Assembly: GCA_937884635.1 (NCBI GenBank)
Contig: CALGBW010000051.1
Coordinates: 1-64,000 of the forward strand
Length of the DNA: 64,000 nt
DNA from: an uncultured Chlamydiaceae bacterium
GTDB taxonomy: Bacteria > Chlamydiota > Chlamydiia > Chlamydiales > Chlamydiaceae
Reading direction: 5' to 3'
The notes beneath the pieces are model-generated. The model saw only the letters and a program-made list of their open reading frames with translations, was not told where the DNA came from and did no database searches. Both the position numbers and the translations under genes were made by a program. Positions 18,398 to 27,536 of the stretch are shown piece after piece; positions within the stretch are counted from its first letter, which is position 1, and every line of letters starts with the position of its first letter.

Positions 18398-19864
18398 ATG
18401 CAGAAGACATGTGTGTGCATCGGGGGTTACCGTATTGTTAAGGTATTAAAGCAGAAAGTAGGTTCTGCTGTTTACCTCGGGTCACATGAGAAGGATTCCC
18501 ATTATGGGGTGATCAAGGTCCTGACCTCGCCGTTTATTTTTAATCGTCAGCATGTGGAAAGATTTGTTCGGGAAGCGCAGATCTTACAGCAAGCTTCTCA
18601 CCCTTGTATTGTGAAGTTCTATCACCACGGTGAGTGGGAAAAGGGATTGTATCTGGCTATGGAATTTGTGCCAGGAATTTCTTTGAAAGACTATATCATA
18701 ACACGCTCAATTTCCTTGCCCCAGGCTATAGAGATTATATTGATGGTAGCTGAGGCTCTTGGTCATCTGCATAGTCAAAAACTGTTACATCGCGATATAA
18801 AGCCAGACAATATTATACTTACTCCTGATGGGCGCGTGAAGCTCATTGATTTAGGCCTTGCTGCCTGGGGAGAAGGACGCCCGAGTACTTGTATAGGGAC
18901 CTTAGGGTATATGAGCCCAGAGCAAGACTTAAATGGTGCTCTCACCCCCGCTTCGGATTTGTATTCACTGGCGATTGTTGCTTATGAGTTAATTCTTGGA
19001 GGTCTTTCCGCGGGGAAAGTCCATCTGTCTTTACTTCCGGAAAGGATTGCCAGATTATTAGCGCGGGCCTTACAGCCGAATCCAGAAGCGAGATATCCTT
19101 CTGTTAAAGCATGGATCTCAGCATTACGTGAGTATCAAGAACGGGATTTGATTGCAGATTTACGTTATAGTGATGTGCGAGCAATCGGGCAGAGAGATTT
19201 GTCTCAACAGCGGGAATGGTTATCTCCTCAAGAGCTTTCTCTGCCACATTGGTTATCAGGAGAGGTGCAGCAAACGGAGTACTCCCCATTTCCATATGTA
19301 TACTACGAGGGGATACCATCTCCTTTTGGTTATTCCTTATGGTTTTGTTTCAGTCCAACAGGCTTTTCTGTTTTGGCTTTGGCTGTGATGAAGAATTTAG
19401 TTAGTCAATGGGGAGATCAACAAAATATTCGGAATACATTATACAGAATTCACGAAGAATTTTTGCGCATGCATGTCCCTGTTGGTAGAGAAGGATTGTC
19501 CGTAGTTTGCTTAGTTTTTTTACAAGAAAAACAAGAAGTGTCGTGCTTTTCTTGTGGTAAAACTACTTTCTCGTTAAAAAAACAGGAAGGCGTTATGCGC
19601 TGTATGACAACGCAGACAGTTGGTTTAGGAGCACCTTCTCCGTTGCATATCCAAGAAACCAAGGTTGCGTGGGAAATAGGAGATGAAGCAGTATTACGAA
19701 ATTTATGGGACTTTACTGCAGCCCCTCCCTCATACACAGAGTTGAAAGATAGGAAACAAAGCGCTATATTCTGCCCAGCAGAGTGTAGGAAGAGTGAAGA
19801 TTTTCGGGAATCGGAAGTAAGTCCTTATCCTTCAATGCTTATTAGCTTAAAAAGAGTCCGGTGA
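18398..19864 (+). CDS. pkn5: Serine/threonine protein kinase-like protein Pkn5
   Basis: 488 residues. The N-terminal ~270 form a eukaryotic-like kinase domain: Lys in GVIKVL, catalytic loop HRDIKPDN at about 131-138, DLG instead of DFG (LIDLGLAAW), and SPE in place of APE. The Gly-rich loop is poor (VLKQKVGSAV). The C-terminal ~200 residues are not recognised. No transmembrane helix. Placement in the sct operon suggests it modifies or reads the machinery, or is itself a substrate. Given the weak Gly loop, activity is not certain. Confidence 0.85.
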   Translation: MQKTCVCIGGYRIVKVLKQKVGSAVYLGSHEKDSHYGVIKVLTSPFIFNRQHVERFVREAQILQQASHPCIVKFYHHGEWEKGLYLAMEFVPGISLKDYIITRSISLPQAIEIILMVAEALGHLHSQKLLHRDIKPDNIILTPDGRVKLIDLGLAAWGEGRPSTCIGTLGYMSPEQDLNGALTPASDLYSLAIVAYELILGGLSAGKVHLSLLPERIARLLARALQPNPEARYPSVKAWISALREYQERDLIADLRYSDVRAIGQRDLSQQREWLSPQELSLPHWLSGEVQQTEYSPFPYVYYEGIPSPFGYSLWFCFSPTGFSVLALAVMKNLVSQWGDQQNIRNTLYRIHEEFLRMHVPVGREGLSVVCLVFLQEKQEVSCFSCGKTTFSLKKQEGVMRCMTTQTVGLGAPSPLHIQETKVAWEIGDEAVLRNLWDFTAAPPSYTELKDRKQSAIFCPAECRKSEDFRESEVSPYPSMLISLKRVR

Positions 19865-22569
19865 ACATAGTGACATCGAAATTAGCAAAACGAATTTTAC
19901 AGACGATAAGCAAGAAAAAAAGAAAAATAGGGTTATTCGTTGCTCTGTCTTTCTTGGACGTCGTTTTACTGGGTGTAAATTCTCAAGATTGCGTCAAAAA
20001 TGCGTCTCCTTCTACACAGAATTGTCCTCCAGGGGGAGAGATTGCTGCTTGTCCAAGAAACACTGCGAGTAAGTCTGCTCGGAAATCAGAGAAAGCTTCC
20101 TATAGTAAGCTGCCACCTAAACCCTCGGTGAAACCTGTTCCTCCTAAGACACAAACGCGACATTTCAAGAAGTCTTCTCAGAGCTTCTCTCAGAACACTA
20201 TTCCTTTAGAAGGGAAAAAACGTATAGAAGCGCGTGCTCAAAAGGGTGCTCCTCAAGGAAATTCTGCGAATCAAGCCGTTTCTCATAAAAAAGGAATGGG
20301 AGAGAAAGAATCCCAAGGTGAGAAGCAGCTGTGGGCAGATAAGCAAGCCTATGCTCGTCGGGCTGTTCATGCCGCTAGCCTAGGAACGCCACAGGAAGAG
20401 AACGCACAAAAAGTAGCTGAGCCAGAGACTGCTCACTCCCCAGCCGGTGGAGGAGGTGCTCCTGTCTCTCCCACTGGAAATGTTATCCCAGCAGTGGTAG
20501 AGCAGGTACGCTTATCCTCTCAGGATAGCGAAGAAGATAAGAAAGTTCTGCAGCGTTTAAGTCAGAAGGTTTCTTGCGAAGATTTACAAAGTAATGGTTA
20601 CACAGTTAACTTCGAAGATATTTCTGTTTTAGAATTGCTACAATTCGTTAGCAAGATCTCTGGAACGAATTTCGTTTTTGATAGTAATGACCTTCAGTTC
20701 AATGTAACTATTGTTTCCCATGATCCTACATCTGTAGATGACCTCTCAACAATCCTCTTGCAAGTATTAAAAATGCATGATTTGAAAGTTGTAGAGCAGG
20801 GGAATAACGTTTTAATCTACCGTAACCCGCATATTTCTAAGTTATCGACTGTGGTGACAGATGGCTCTGCGAAGGAAACCTGCGAAGCGGTTGTAGTCAC
20901 ACGAGTTTTCCGGTTACACAGTGTTAGTCCATCAGCGGCAGTGAATATCATCCAGCCCTTGCTATCGCACGATGCAATCATCAGCGCGTCTGAGTCTACT
21001 CGCCATGTGATTGTATCCGATATAGCAGGGAATATTGAAAAGGTTCATGAGATTTTAACTGCATTAGATTCACCCAGTAATTCCGTGGATATGGTGGACT
21101 ATGAAGTCCTGTATGCGAATCCAGCTTCCTTGGTCAGCTATTGCCAAGATGTGTTAGGCGCTATGTCGGATAAAGATCACTTTCAGATTTTTATCCAGCC
21201 CGGAACGAACAAGATTTTTGTTGTAGCCTCCCCACGTTTGACCTCCAAAGCCATCGAATTATTGCGTTCTTTGGATATCCCAGAAATGGCTCATACATTG
21301 GATGATGTAACGGGGGCGAATTCCAGCATGGGAGGTTCTGGAGCTGGGAATCCAAAGAGCTTACGCTTCTTCATGTACAAGTTAAAATACCAGAATGGTG
21401 CTGCTATTGCGCAGGCAATTCATGATATTGGATACAACTTGTATGTCACGACAGCAATGGATGAGGATTTCATCAATACGTTAAACAGTATCCAATGGTT
21501 GGATGTGAACAACTCAATTGTTGTCATCGGAAACCAAACAAATGTGGATAAGGTTGTCAGCTTATTAAATGGATTAGACCTCCCTCCTAAACAAGTCTAT
21601 ATAGAAGTCTTGATCCTTGAGACGAGCTTAGAGAAGTCTTGGGATTTCGGAGTGCAGTGGGTAGCTCTTGGTGATGAGCAAGGAAAAGTGGCGTATGCTT
21701 CTGGCTTGCTCAGCAATACCAGCATTACCAACCCTGCTCAATCTACGGTTGGAGGCTCTCCGTCTCCATCAAGTATCCCACTTCCTACACCTGGGCAGCT
21801 GGCTGGTATTAGTGATATGATGTATGGCTCCTCAGCGTTTGGCCTGGGAATTATCGGGAATGTTTTGAGCCATAAGGGCCGTTCCTTCCTGACATTAGGA
21901 GCTTTGCTGAGTGCATTAGATCAAGATGGGGATACAACAATTGTATTAAACCCTCGTATCATGGCTCAGGATACTCAACAAGCTTCATTCTTTGTAGGAC
22001 AGACAATCCCATTCCAAACGACAAGCACGGTCATTCAGGAAACAGGATCTGTCACGCAGAACATAGAATATGAAGATATCGGGGTGAATCTCGTTGTTAC
22101 GTCAACGGTTGCTCCTAACAACGTAGTCACATTGCAGATAGAACAGACCATTTCTGAGTTACACTCTGCTCAGGGAGTCTTAACTCCTGTTACAGATAAG
22201 ACATTTGCAGCAACACGCTTGCAAGTACCCGATGGGTGTTTCCTCGTGATGAGTGGACACATTCGTGATAAGACTACAAAGATCGTATCCGGAGTTCCCG
22301 TGTTAAGTTCTTTACCTTTGTTAAGGGGATTGTTCAGCCGTACGATAGACCAAAGGCAAAAACGAAATATCATGATTTTCATTAAGCCTAAGGTAATAAG
22401 TACGTTTGAAGAAGGAACTCTCTTAACAAATAAAGAAGGATACCGTTACAATTGGGAGGCGGAACCAGGCTCTATGCAAGTAGCACCTCGTCATGCTCCT
22501 GAATGTCAGAAGGCCCCGGTTCTCCAAGCAGAAAGTGATTTTAAGATGCTTGAGTTAGAAGCTCAGTAG
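19861..22569 (+). CDS. sctC: Type III secretion outer-membrane secretin SctC (CdsC)
   Basis: 902 residues. A hydrophobic segment at about 24-38 acts as the export signal, followed by a ~180-residue basic, Ser/Pro-rich region, N-domains (YTVNFEDISVLELLQFVSKIS; repeated NIEKVHEILTALD-type ring modules), then the secretin barrel domain (about 600-860; GQTIPFQTTS; VPVLSSLPLLRGLFS). It starts at GTG 19861, overlapping the pkn5 stop by four bases. It forms the outer-membrane ring of the injectisome and is the last gene of the operon. Confidence 0.93.
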   Translation: MNIVTSKLAKRILQTISKKKRKIGLFVALSFLDVVLLGVNSQDCVKNASPSTQNCPPGGEIAACPRNTASKSARKSEKASYSKLPPKPSVKPVPPKTQTRHFKKSSQSFSQNTIPLEGKKRIEARAQKGAPQGNSANQAVSHKKGMGEKESQGEKQLWADKQAYARRAVHAASLGTPQEENAQKVAEPETAHSPAGGGGAPVSPTGNVIPAVVEQVRLSSQDSEEDKKVLQRLSQKVSCEDLQSNGYTVNFEDISVLELLQFVSKISGTNFVFDSNDLQFNVTIVSHDPTSVDDLSTILLQVLKMHDLKVVEQGNNVLIYRNPHISKLSTVVTDGSAKETCEAVVVTRVFRLHSVSPSAAVNIIQPLLSHDAIISASESTRHVIVSDIAGNIEKVHEILTALDSPSNSVDMVDYEVLYANPASLVSYCQDVLGAMSDKDHFQIFIQPGTNKIFVVASPRLTSKAIELLRSLDIPEMAHTLDDVTGANSSMGGSGAGNPKSLRFFMYKLKYQNGAAIAQAIHDIGYNLYVTTAMDEDFINTLNSIQWLDVNNSIVVIGNQTNVDKVVSLLNGLDLPPKQVYIEVLILETSLEKSWDFGVQWVALGDEQGKVAYASGLLSNTSITNPAQSTVGGSPSPSSIPLPTPGQLAGISDMMYGSSAFGLGIIGNVLSHKGRSFLTLGALLSALDQDGDTTIVLNPRIMAQDTQQASFFVGQTIPFQTTSTVIQETGSVTQNIEYEDIGVNLVVTSTVAPNNVVTLQIEQTISELHSAQGVLTPVTDKTFAATRLQVPDGCFLVMSGHIRDKTTKIVSGVPVLSSLPLLRGLFSRTIDQRQKRNIMIFIKPKVISTFEEGTLLTNKEGYRYNWEAEPGSMQVAPRHAPECQKAPVLQAESDFKMLELEAQ

Positions 22570-22588
22570 ACAATTCGCTTGGTGGCGA

Positions 22589-22661
22589 GCCCGAATAGCT
22601 CAGTTGGTAGAGCAATGCATTCGTAACGCATAGGTCGTCGGTTCGATCCCGGCTTTGGGCA
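22589..22661 (+). tRNA. tRNA-Thr (CGT)
   Basis: A cloverleaf folds with the 7-bp acceptor GCCCGAA/TTTGGGC (one G-T pair), D arm AGCTCAGTTGGTAGAGC, anticodon loop TTCGTAA (CGT, reading ACG), T arm with GGTTCGATCCC, and discriminator A. The anticodon stem has an A-C mismatch at its loop end. No CCA is encoded. It lies 20 bases after sctC and just before the terminator that separates it from the convergent paralogue array. Confidence 0.93.
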
Positions 22662-22674
22662 GTCTTCTATAATA

Positions 22675-22716
22675 ACCCGCCTCACACGGTTTGTGTGGAC
22701 GCGGGTGTTTTTATTT
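22675..22716. terminator. Strong, probably bidirectional terminator after sctC/tRNA-Thr
   Basis: An inverted repeat, ACCCGC-CT-CACAC ... GTGTG-GA-CGCGGGT, is followed on the plus strand by a T-rich tail. It sits between the tRNA and the stop codon of the last array gene, which arrives from the other side. It therefore probably ends both transcripts. Confidence 0.85.
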
Positions 22717-23808
22717 TTGTTCCGTGGAGGTAGAAGCTTTGGCTTCTTCAGGGAAGCTCTTTCCCGTTTCGAAGTCCTTAATAGGATATTGGCACATAGG
22801 TGAAGGATCTTCTAAGTTAGTAGGATCGTCATAGTGACGTAAGAAGACAACTGCGGATTCCGCCGCCATAGTATCGGCATCCGGATGTGCAATAGCCTCA
22901 TTGAGGTCATCCGTACTTAAGAAGTTTGTTCGGTGTTCTTGCTGTGTTAGAGGTGTGATTGCTGACGCATCTATATGAGCGTTTTGAGCGATTAAGGCTT
23001 GCCCGCATAAATGGGTGAAGGTAGTGCCAAACATTCTATGTCGAGGTCTTGCTTCTGTATGCAGGGATCGGAAGAAGTGGGTAAGCCATTTGGTCGCTTG
23101 TTTCGCTGCCTGTATACCCAGACAGTCAGGGCCCTGCGGTGTGTGAATATTTAACAGAGACAGTGCACGTTTGAGTTTATTCCAATCTAAACGTGATATG
23201 AACCCTTGATTTCTTTTGAAGAGAATAATAGGTAGTCTTCCACTGGAAGAAGCGCTTTGTGAAATGATGTCCCAGACCTTGGCTGCAGTTACTTCTTCCG
23301 GACTCAAGGTTTGCATGGCAGCGGTTAATTCCTTCTGTAATTTACATAGGAATCGGTTATTTAATTTTTCTTTGAAAGAGAATAAGTCTATCAAAGAAGA
23401 TTCTGGGCGAGGAATGCGAGGACGCCTTTTTGCGGGGTGCTGTGAAGAGGTAGACTTGGGCCTTTCTAGATGTCGCGTTTTGCGTTTACACTTTTTGTGG
23501 GGGTGTTCTGTCGCTTCAGAAGTACCTTCTGAAGAGGAAGAGTCATCCCTCTTCCTCTTCACAGCTTTCTTAACTGCAGCCGATGTACTAGCTGCTGTAC
23601 TGCTAGAAGTAGAAGGGGTAATGGTATGAGAACAACAGGGTTGCTCTCCGTCATTGGCTTCGATTCCGCTGCTTGTGGATGGTCCTGAATAAAAAATAGA
23701 GTGTGTATCTATTCCTGAAGGCTGTGGCGTAGAAAGCGGATTATATGGAGGACTAGAAGGCGAGCTAACAGGAGAAGGGTTACTACTATTTGAAGGGGAT
23801 ATTGTCAT
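22711..23808 (-). CDS. Array member A1: Ser-rich, basic-box paralogue family
   Basis: Unrecognised family; this is the terminator-proximal member. 365 residues: YNPL at 22-25, HSIFY at 36-40, EQPCCS ending at 60, KRKRDD near 84, the basic box HKKCKRKTRH at 104-113, and a further KRRPRIPRP near 127. The shared core runs from about 150: PIILFKR (~203), RLDWNKL (~216), FTHLCGQAL (~274), FLSTDDL, VVFLRH and the terminal YPIKDFE. There is no transmembrane or classical signal segment. The Ser/Pro/Thr-rich, weakly charged N terminus is compatible with type III secretion, and the basic boxes with nuclear import. Both are inferences. It follows A2 after 68 bases. Confidence 0.85.
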   Translation of the reverse strand: MTISPSNSSNPSPVSSPSSPPYNPLSTPQPSGIDTHSIFYSGPSTSSGIEANDGEQPCCSHTITPSTSSSTAASTSAAVKKAVKRKRDDSSSSEGTSEATEHPHKKCKRKTRHLERPKSTSSQHPAKRRPRIPRPESSLIDLFSFKEKLNNRFLCKLQKELTAAMQTLSPEEVTAAKVWDIISQSASSSGRLPIILFKRNQGFISRLDWNKLKRALSLLNIHTPQGPDCLGIQAAKQATKWLTHFFRSLHTEARPRHRMFGTTFTHLCGQALIAQNAHIDASAITPLTQQEHRTNFLSTDDLNEAIAHPDADTMAAESAVVFLRHYDDPTNLEDPSPMCQYPIKDFETGKSFPEEAKASTSTEQK

Positions 23809-23876
23809 ATGATTCAGCCTTTTGTATTCATTATAGTTTATTCATAAACCCTTGGTTAGCCCTGCTATTCTATCAA

Positions 23877-24869
23877 TCATTCATGAAGGGGATAGTCAGC
23901 GGCGGAGATGTCACATTCTTTTTTCCAGCGTCTTTTTGAACGCCTCTGTGTATCGTGCGACCACCTGTGTCGTAAGAGGCCAATGGCAGGTCGGGTAAGT
24001 ATAGATTCGGGGTTGTTAATTGCTGTTTTCAAGTCCTCTCCCGATACGAAACAGAATCGTTCTCTAATACCGGACAATGGATATGGCGTTGTAGGGGTAA
24101 TACGGATACATTGTGTAGACAACGCTTGGGCACACAGGTGTGTGAACATAGCGGGTGATGTGTAACGCGGTTCTAGTCTGTCAAGGTGTTTACGGCGGTA
24201 TAACAACTGCAGGAATCGGACGGCTTTTTCTGCCGCAGGTTTTCCTACCTCTCCTCCAAATCCTCCTTGGTTATCTTCTTTTTGCAGCCGAGCTAATGCC
24301 ATGGTGAGCTTGTCCCAGTCTAATTTCATAGGAGGGTTGTTCTCACCACGGAGTACTATAACGTTGGGCTCATGTTCTGGAATTTTCTCTGGCACTTCAT
24401 CACACTGCTCTTGGAACATGCTAGCCGCTATTTTATCGATTAGTTCGAGGTTCTCTTGAGCATGGTATACATCTGTTTGCATGCGCTGCATGAATAACGG
24501 GTTGAAAGCTGCTTGGACATCTGGTCGTAGTCCCATTTTACTGGGGATGAGGCTTGTACTTCTGGATGGGCCAGGCGCATCTCTTTCTTCGTAGGGAGTA
24601 AATGTATACCCACTACTAGTTGATGGCAGTGGAGAACCTGGACGTGGGGAGGTGCAAGGTTTTTTAGCTGGTGATGAGCCCTCACCGCTTGTTGGGCCAC
24701 AATGCTTACGTTTTTGTGTGCATTTTCTTCTTTCAGAAGAACTACCTGCTTGTATGGCTGACTGGGCTACTGTTGTAACGGTAGAAGTAGACGTTGCCGT
24801 GGTAGTAGTTGTTGTGTAGCATGAGGGACTACTACTTGTTGTGCTAGAAGATGATGAAATAGGGAACAT
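23877..24869 (-). CDS. Array member A2: Thr-rich paralogue, close relative of A16
   Basis: 330 residues. The N terminus has a Thr run (18-35) instead of the YxPL/HSxFC motifs. The basic box is short (RRKCTQKRKH, ~47-56). The core contains LFMQRMQ, AASMFQEQCDEVP (almost identical in A16), KLDWDKL (~182), FTHLCAQAL (~242) and FVSGEDL (~274). The C terminus carries an extra basic patch RRSKRRWKK (~309) and ends ADYPLHE, again as in A16 (ADYPL). It probably starts a two-gene unit with A1. Function unknown; a type III-delivered protein is my inference. Confidence 0.83.
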   Translation of the reverse strand: MFPISSSSSTTSSSPSCYTTTTTTATSTSTVTTVAQSAIQAGSSSERRKCTQKRKHCGPTSGEGSSPAKKPCTSPRPGSPLPSTSSGYTFTPYEERDAPGPSRSTSLIPSKMGLRPDVQAAFNPLFMQRMQTDVYHAQENLELIDKIAASMFQEQCDEVPEKIPEHEPNVIVLRGENNPPMKLDWDKLTMALARLQKEDNQGGFGGEVGKPAAEKAVRFLQLLYRRKHLDRLEPRYTSPAMFTHLCAQALSTQCIRITPTTPYPLSGIRERFCFVSGEDLKTAINNPESILTRPAIGLLRHRWSHDTQRRSKRRWKKECDISAADYPLHE

Positions 24870-24901
24870 AGTTATTTCATAGAAATTAATGTTTAAAACT
24901 A

Positions 24902-24930
24902 TTTATCCAGGAGCACTTTAACTGGATAAA
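24902..24930. repeat. Perfect 9-bp inverted repeat upstream of A2
   Basis: TTTATCCAG (24902-24910) and CTGGATAAA (24922-24930) flank 11 bases. It lies 33 bases upstream of the A2 start in its leader. There is no T-run on the minus strand, so an operator or leader hairpin is more likely than a terminator. Confidence 0.5.
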
Positions 24931-25031
24931 AGGCTTTATATTAGGAGGAATGGAGGTTCAAAGTTCTTTTACATTAGGGTTTCGTCTAGAAAAGGGAGCG
25001 TGTAGAGGTTGCCTTACTGTATAGACTTGCT

Positions 25032-25064
25032 ATTATTAACATAATTGTAAGTAAGTCAAGTCAA
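25032..25064 (-). promoter_or_regulatory. Possible sigma66-type promoter for A2-A1
   Basis: On the minus strand TTGACT occurs twice in tandem (25064-25059 and 25059-25054), followed by AATAAT at 25037-25032 with 16 bases from the second copy. Unlike the other units of the array there is no poly(A) spacer. It lies about 165 bases before the A2 start. Confidence 0.3.
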
Positions 25065-25134
25065 TTAAACAACTTAGAAATAATGTTTATAACGAAATTA
25101 TTTAGTTTGTTTATAACAGCTATGAGTTTTTAAG

Positions 25135-26055
25135 TTATTCACCATTATCCTCTGGGCCTTCTTCTTCTGGTCTTAGGATATTAGTGCCCTTATGTTGCAA
25201 TAAGGAAACAGCCCATTGGTTATTGAAGGTTATTTTGGGATCACGTTCTGTTTCTCGTACGTCTGTCCCGGAGATGAAGCTAGTTTTGGCAACAATATCT
25301 TCGCAAGGTATGGTTGGTTTTACCCAGATGTTTTGTGCGGCAAGTGCTAATGCGCATTGACGGGTAAATAGAGCACCGTTAGTGAAGGTTGGTGTTCGCT
25401 TGCGCTTTTGACCAGGTTGGTTATATAAATTTTTTAGTATTTTTACAATGTTAATAGAGTCTGCGGCGCCTATTTTCTGTAGTGCGGTAATTTGTAGTGG
25501 CGTTTGTTTTTCTAAACGTTGAATAGCATTTTTGAGTTTGTTCCAATCCAGTCGGTTAGCATGTAGGGCATTCCTTTTTATATATAAAACCGGTTCTGGT
25601 TGTACGTCTTGCCCATAAGTACTTGCAAAAAGCTGCAAAACTTTTAGGTCCATTTCATCAATGTTTTGCTGAGCAAGGTAAATTTCTTTTTGTAATTTGC
25701 TTACAAGTATTCCGTTCCATATGGAGCGGCAAGCATGACGTTGCGGATGCGTCGAACCCTTGGTCATGGAATGTTTAAGAAGCAGTTTTTTGCGTACGCA
25801 CATAGGAACTTTTCGGCTCTTTACTGGCTCCGATTTAGCTTGAGGGAGAGCCCGGGTAGCAGCCTGTGTTGTAGTCGCAGCTTTTGCATGCAAATTGGAA
25901 ACAACAGATTCAAGATGACGTGTTTTCTGTTTTTTCTTCTTTGGGGATGTGGAGGTGTTTTCAGGAGATTCGGAATGAGGGCGTTTACGTGATGGAGATG
26001 AGGTTGATGTAGACGGGGTAGGACTACTTCCTGAAGGGGATATAGGAGAACTCAT
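25135..26055 (-). CDS. Array member A3: short paralogue with its own promoter
   Basis: 306 residues, the shortest member. SRKRPH at 22-27 and the basic box PKKKKQKTRH at 38-47 come early because the YxPL, HSxFC and PCCS motifs are missing. A second basic region (KSRKVPMCVRKK) follows at about 79-90. Core: KLQKEIYLAQQN, RLDWNKL (~168), FTRQCALALAAQN (~220), FISGTDV, AVSLLQHKG. The terminal YPIxDF is replaced by an acidic tail. It is a single-gene unit with large gaps on both sides (265 and 261 bases). Confidence 0.83.
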   Translation of the reverse strand: MSSPISPSGSSPTPSTSTSSPSRKRPHSESPENTSTSPKKKKQKTRHLESVVSNLHAKAATTTQAATRALPQAKSEPVKSRKVPMCVRKKLLLKHSMTKGSTHPQRHACRSIWNGILVSKLQKEIYLAQQNIDEMDLKVLQLFASTYGQDVQPEPVLYIKRNALHANRLDWNKLKNAIQRLEKQTPLQITALQKIGAADSINIVKILKNLYNQPGQKRKRTPTFTNGALFTRQCALALAAQNIWVKPTIPCEDIVAKTSFISGTDVRETERDPKITFNNQWAVSLLQHKGTNILRPEEEGPEDNGE

Positions 26056-26127
26056 GATGGTTTATAAATTGCACTTTTATTTGAGTTTAGTTTGCTTTTA
26101 AAAAGAATTTTTTTTTCTTTTTTTTTT

Positions 26128-26154
26128 AGTTTATTTTTTTTTTTTTTTTTGCAA
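26128..26154 (-). promoter_or_regulatory. Poly(A)-spacer promoter of A3
   Basis: Minus strand: TTGC (26154-26151), then 17 A (26150-26134), then TAAACT (26133-26128). If TTGCAA is the -35, the spacing is 15, short of optimum. A second, interrupted A-rich run follows at 26127-26108. This is the longest A tract in the array and an expected slippage site. Confidence 0.5.
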
Positions 26155-26316
26155 TTTATAAGGTTTTTTAATTTTTTAATTAAAATTAAATTGTTTTTGA
26201 ATGTTTTTAATTTTAAATATTGCGTTATCAAAATAGAAAGATAGCGCGGCTTATCTGTGAGGGTTTCAACCTCGGTATATGGGTGTTTTAGAATTTTAAT
26301 GACATGAGTAATGAAG

Positions 26317-27534
26317 TTAGCTGTCGTCTTGGCTATCAGGGCTGTCTTCCGAATGCTCTGGAAGGAGGGAAGGAACAGAAGGGTTGTTCATATTATCTCG
26401 TCGTAGTAGGCTGACAGCGCGACGCGAGGACACGAATCCTTCTAGGTCTTTATGTGCAGCTGCTGTGTCGTGTTCTCCAGAAATGAAGTGTCGGCGTCCT
26501 AATAGATGCGTTGTAGGAGGGTTTGTTAGCTCCTGGTTGACGGAAACTTCTTGTGCAAGAAGAGCAGCAGCGCACCACCGTGTTAATTTAGCTCCACTAA
26601 TAGTTATGCAATTGATGCGTTCTTTTCTTTTCCTACAGAGGATGCTCACACGCTGTACGGCTTGTTTAGCCTGTTCTTCTCCAACTGTTTTTTCTCCTTG
26701 TATGGATAGGTAAGCAAGGGAGGCTTGGAGTTTACCCCAATCTAAACGATGACTGGCATAGTTTCTCACAGTTGTATGAATAATGGGCTTACAAATAGGT
26801 TTAGGCGATATGTGTATAGAACATATGCGAGACAGGAGAGAGGGGGATATGTGTTGCTGAGCGGAATAAACTTCTTTTTGTAATTTTCGTAGAAAACAGA
26901 TATTCCATTTTTGATACATATAATTACTGGTTGGAAATGCCCCAGTATCACTTATTTTACGACTGCGGGAGGCGGGAGATCTACCTTTGCGCGCTGGAAT
27001 GGATAAGAGTCGTTTTTTTTGTGTGTTACTCCCTAGGGGACGTGCTGTGCAGCTAAATAGAGAAGACAAACATGCATCCGGATTAAAATTTTTTATAGCT
27101 TCTTCTTCCGGGTCTATTGGAGGATGTACAGGATAGCCGAATAAAGAAGATAGGGAGGCATAGATGTCAAAGTTCGCAATTTGGTTGTTTAACTCTTCCT
27201 CAGACATATTTATGGTATCTGTCTCCACGGAACTAGGGCTTATAGCCCTTGGAGAGCATTCAGGAGTTAACGGGTAAGTGAGATGTCGTGTTTTTCTCAA
27301 ACGCTTGCGATGAGGAGGATTCACTTCTTGCGGAGCATCCATTTCATCTAGTTTACGCTTGGCAGCCATTTCTGTGCTTTCTGCTGTATGAGCTACAGGG
27401 GGAGTAGGGGCAACTGTCGTAAATAGAGAACGAGAACAACAGGGTTGTTCATCATCAATTTGTGTTTCTGATGATGAACTAGTTGACATACTGCTTGTAA
27501 AGGAAACGGAATGAGACCGGCACGGGGATGACAT
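26317..27534 (-). CDS. Array member A4: paralogue with duplicated NFD...SSLF motif
   Basis: 405 residues. DEQPCCSRS ends near 36, KRKLDE near 60, and the basic box RKRLRKTRH at 76-84. Unlike most members it has two copies of an NFD-x(5)-LSSLFG/S module (about 121-133 and 149-161); A5 and A6 have one. SRSRKIS near 190 adds RS dipeptides. Core: FLRKLQKEVYSAQQ, HRLDWGKL (~252), LTRWCAAALLAQ (~297), FISGEHDTAAA, AVSLLRRD. The acidic tail lacks YPIxDF. It begins two bases after A5 ends, so the pair is coupled. Confidence 0.83.
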   Translation of the reverse strand: MSSPCRSHSVSFTSSMSTSSSSETQIDDEQPCCSRSLFTTVAPTPPVAHTAESTEMAAKRKLDEMDAPQEVNPPHRKRLRKTRHLTYPLTPECSPRAISPSSVETDTINMSEEELNNQIANFDIYASLSSLFGYPVHPPIDPEEEAIKNFNPDACLSSLFSCTARPLGSNTQKKRLLSIPARKGRSPASRSRKISDTGAFPTSNYMYQKWNICFLRKLQKEVYSAQQHISPSLLSRICSIHISPKPICKPIIHTTVRNYASHRLDWGKLQASLAYLSIQGEKTVGEEQAKQAVQRVSILCRKRKERINCITISGAKLTRWCAAALLAQEVSVNQELTNPPTTHLLGRRHFISGEHDTAAAHKDLEGFVSSRRAVSLLRRDNMNNPSVPSLLPEHSEDSPDSQDDS

Positions 27535-27536
27535 GT

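Noticed and set aside
26108..26150. Poly(T) runs on the plus strand as terminators
   Set aside because: No stem precedes them on the plus strand and no plus-strand gene ends there; reading them as minus-strand A tracts next to TTGC fits better.
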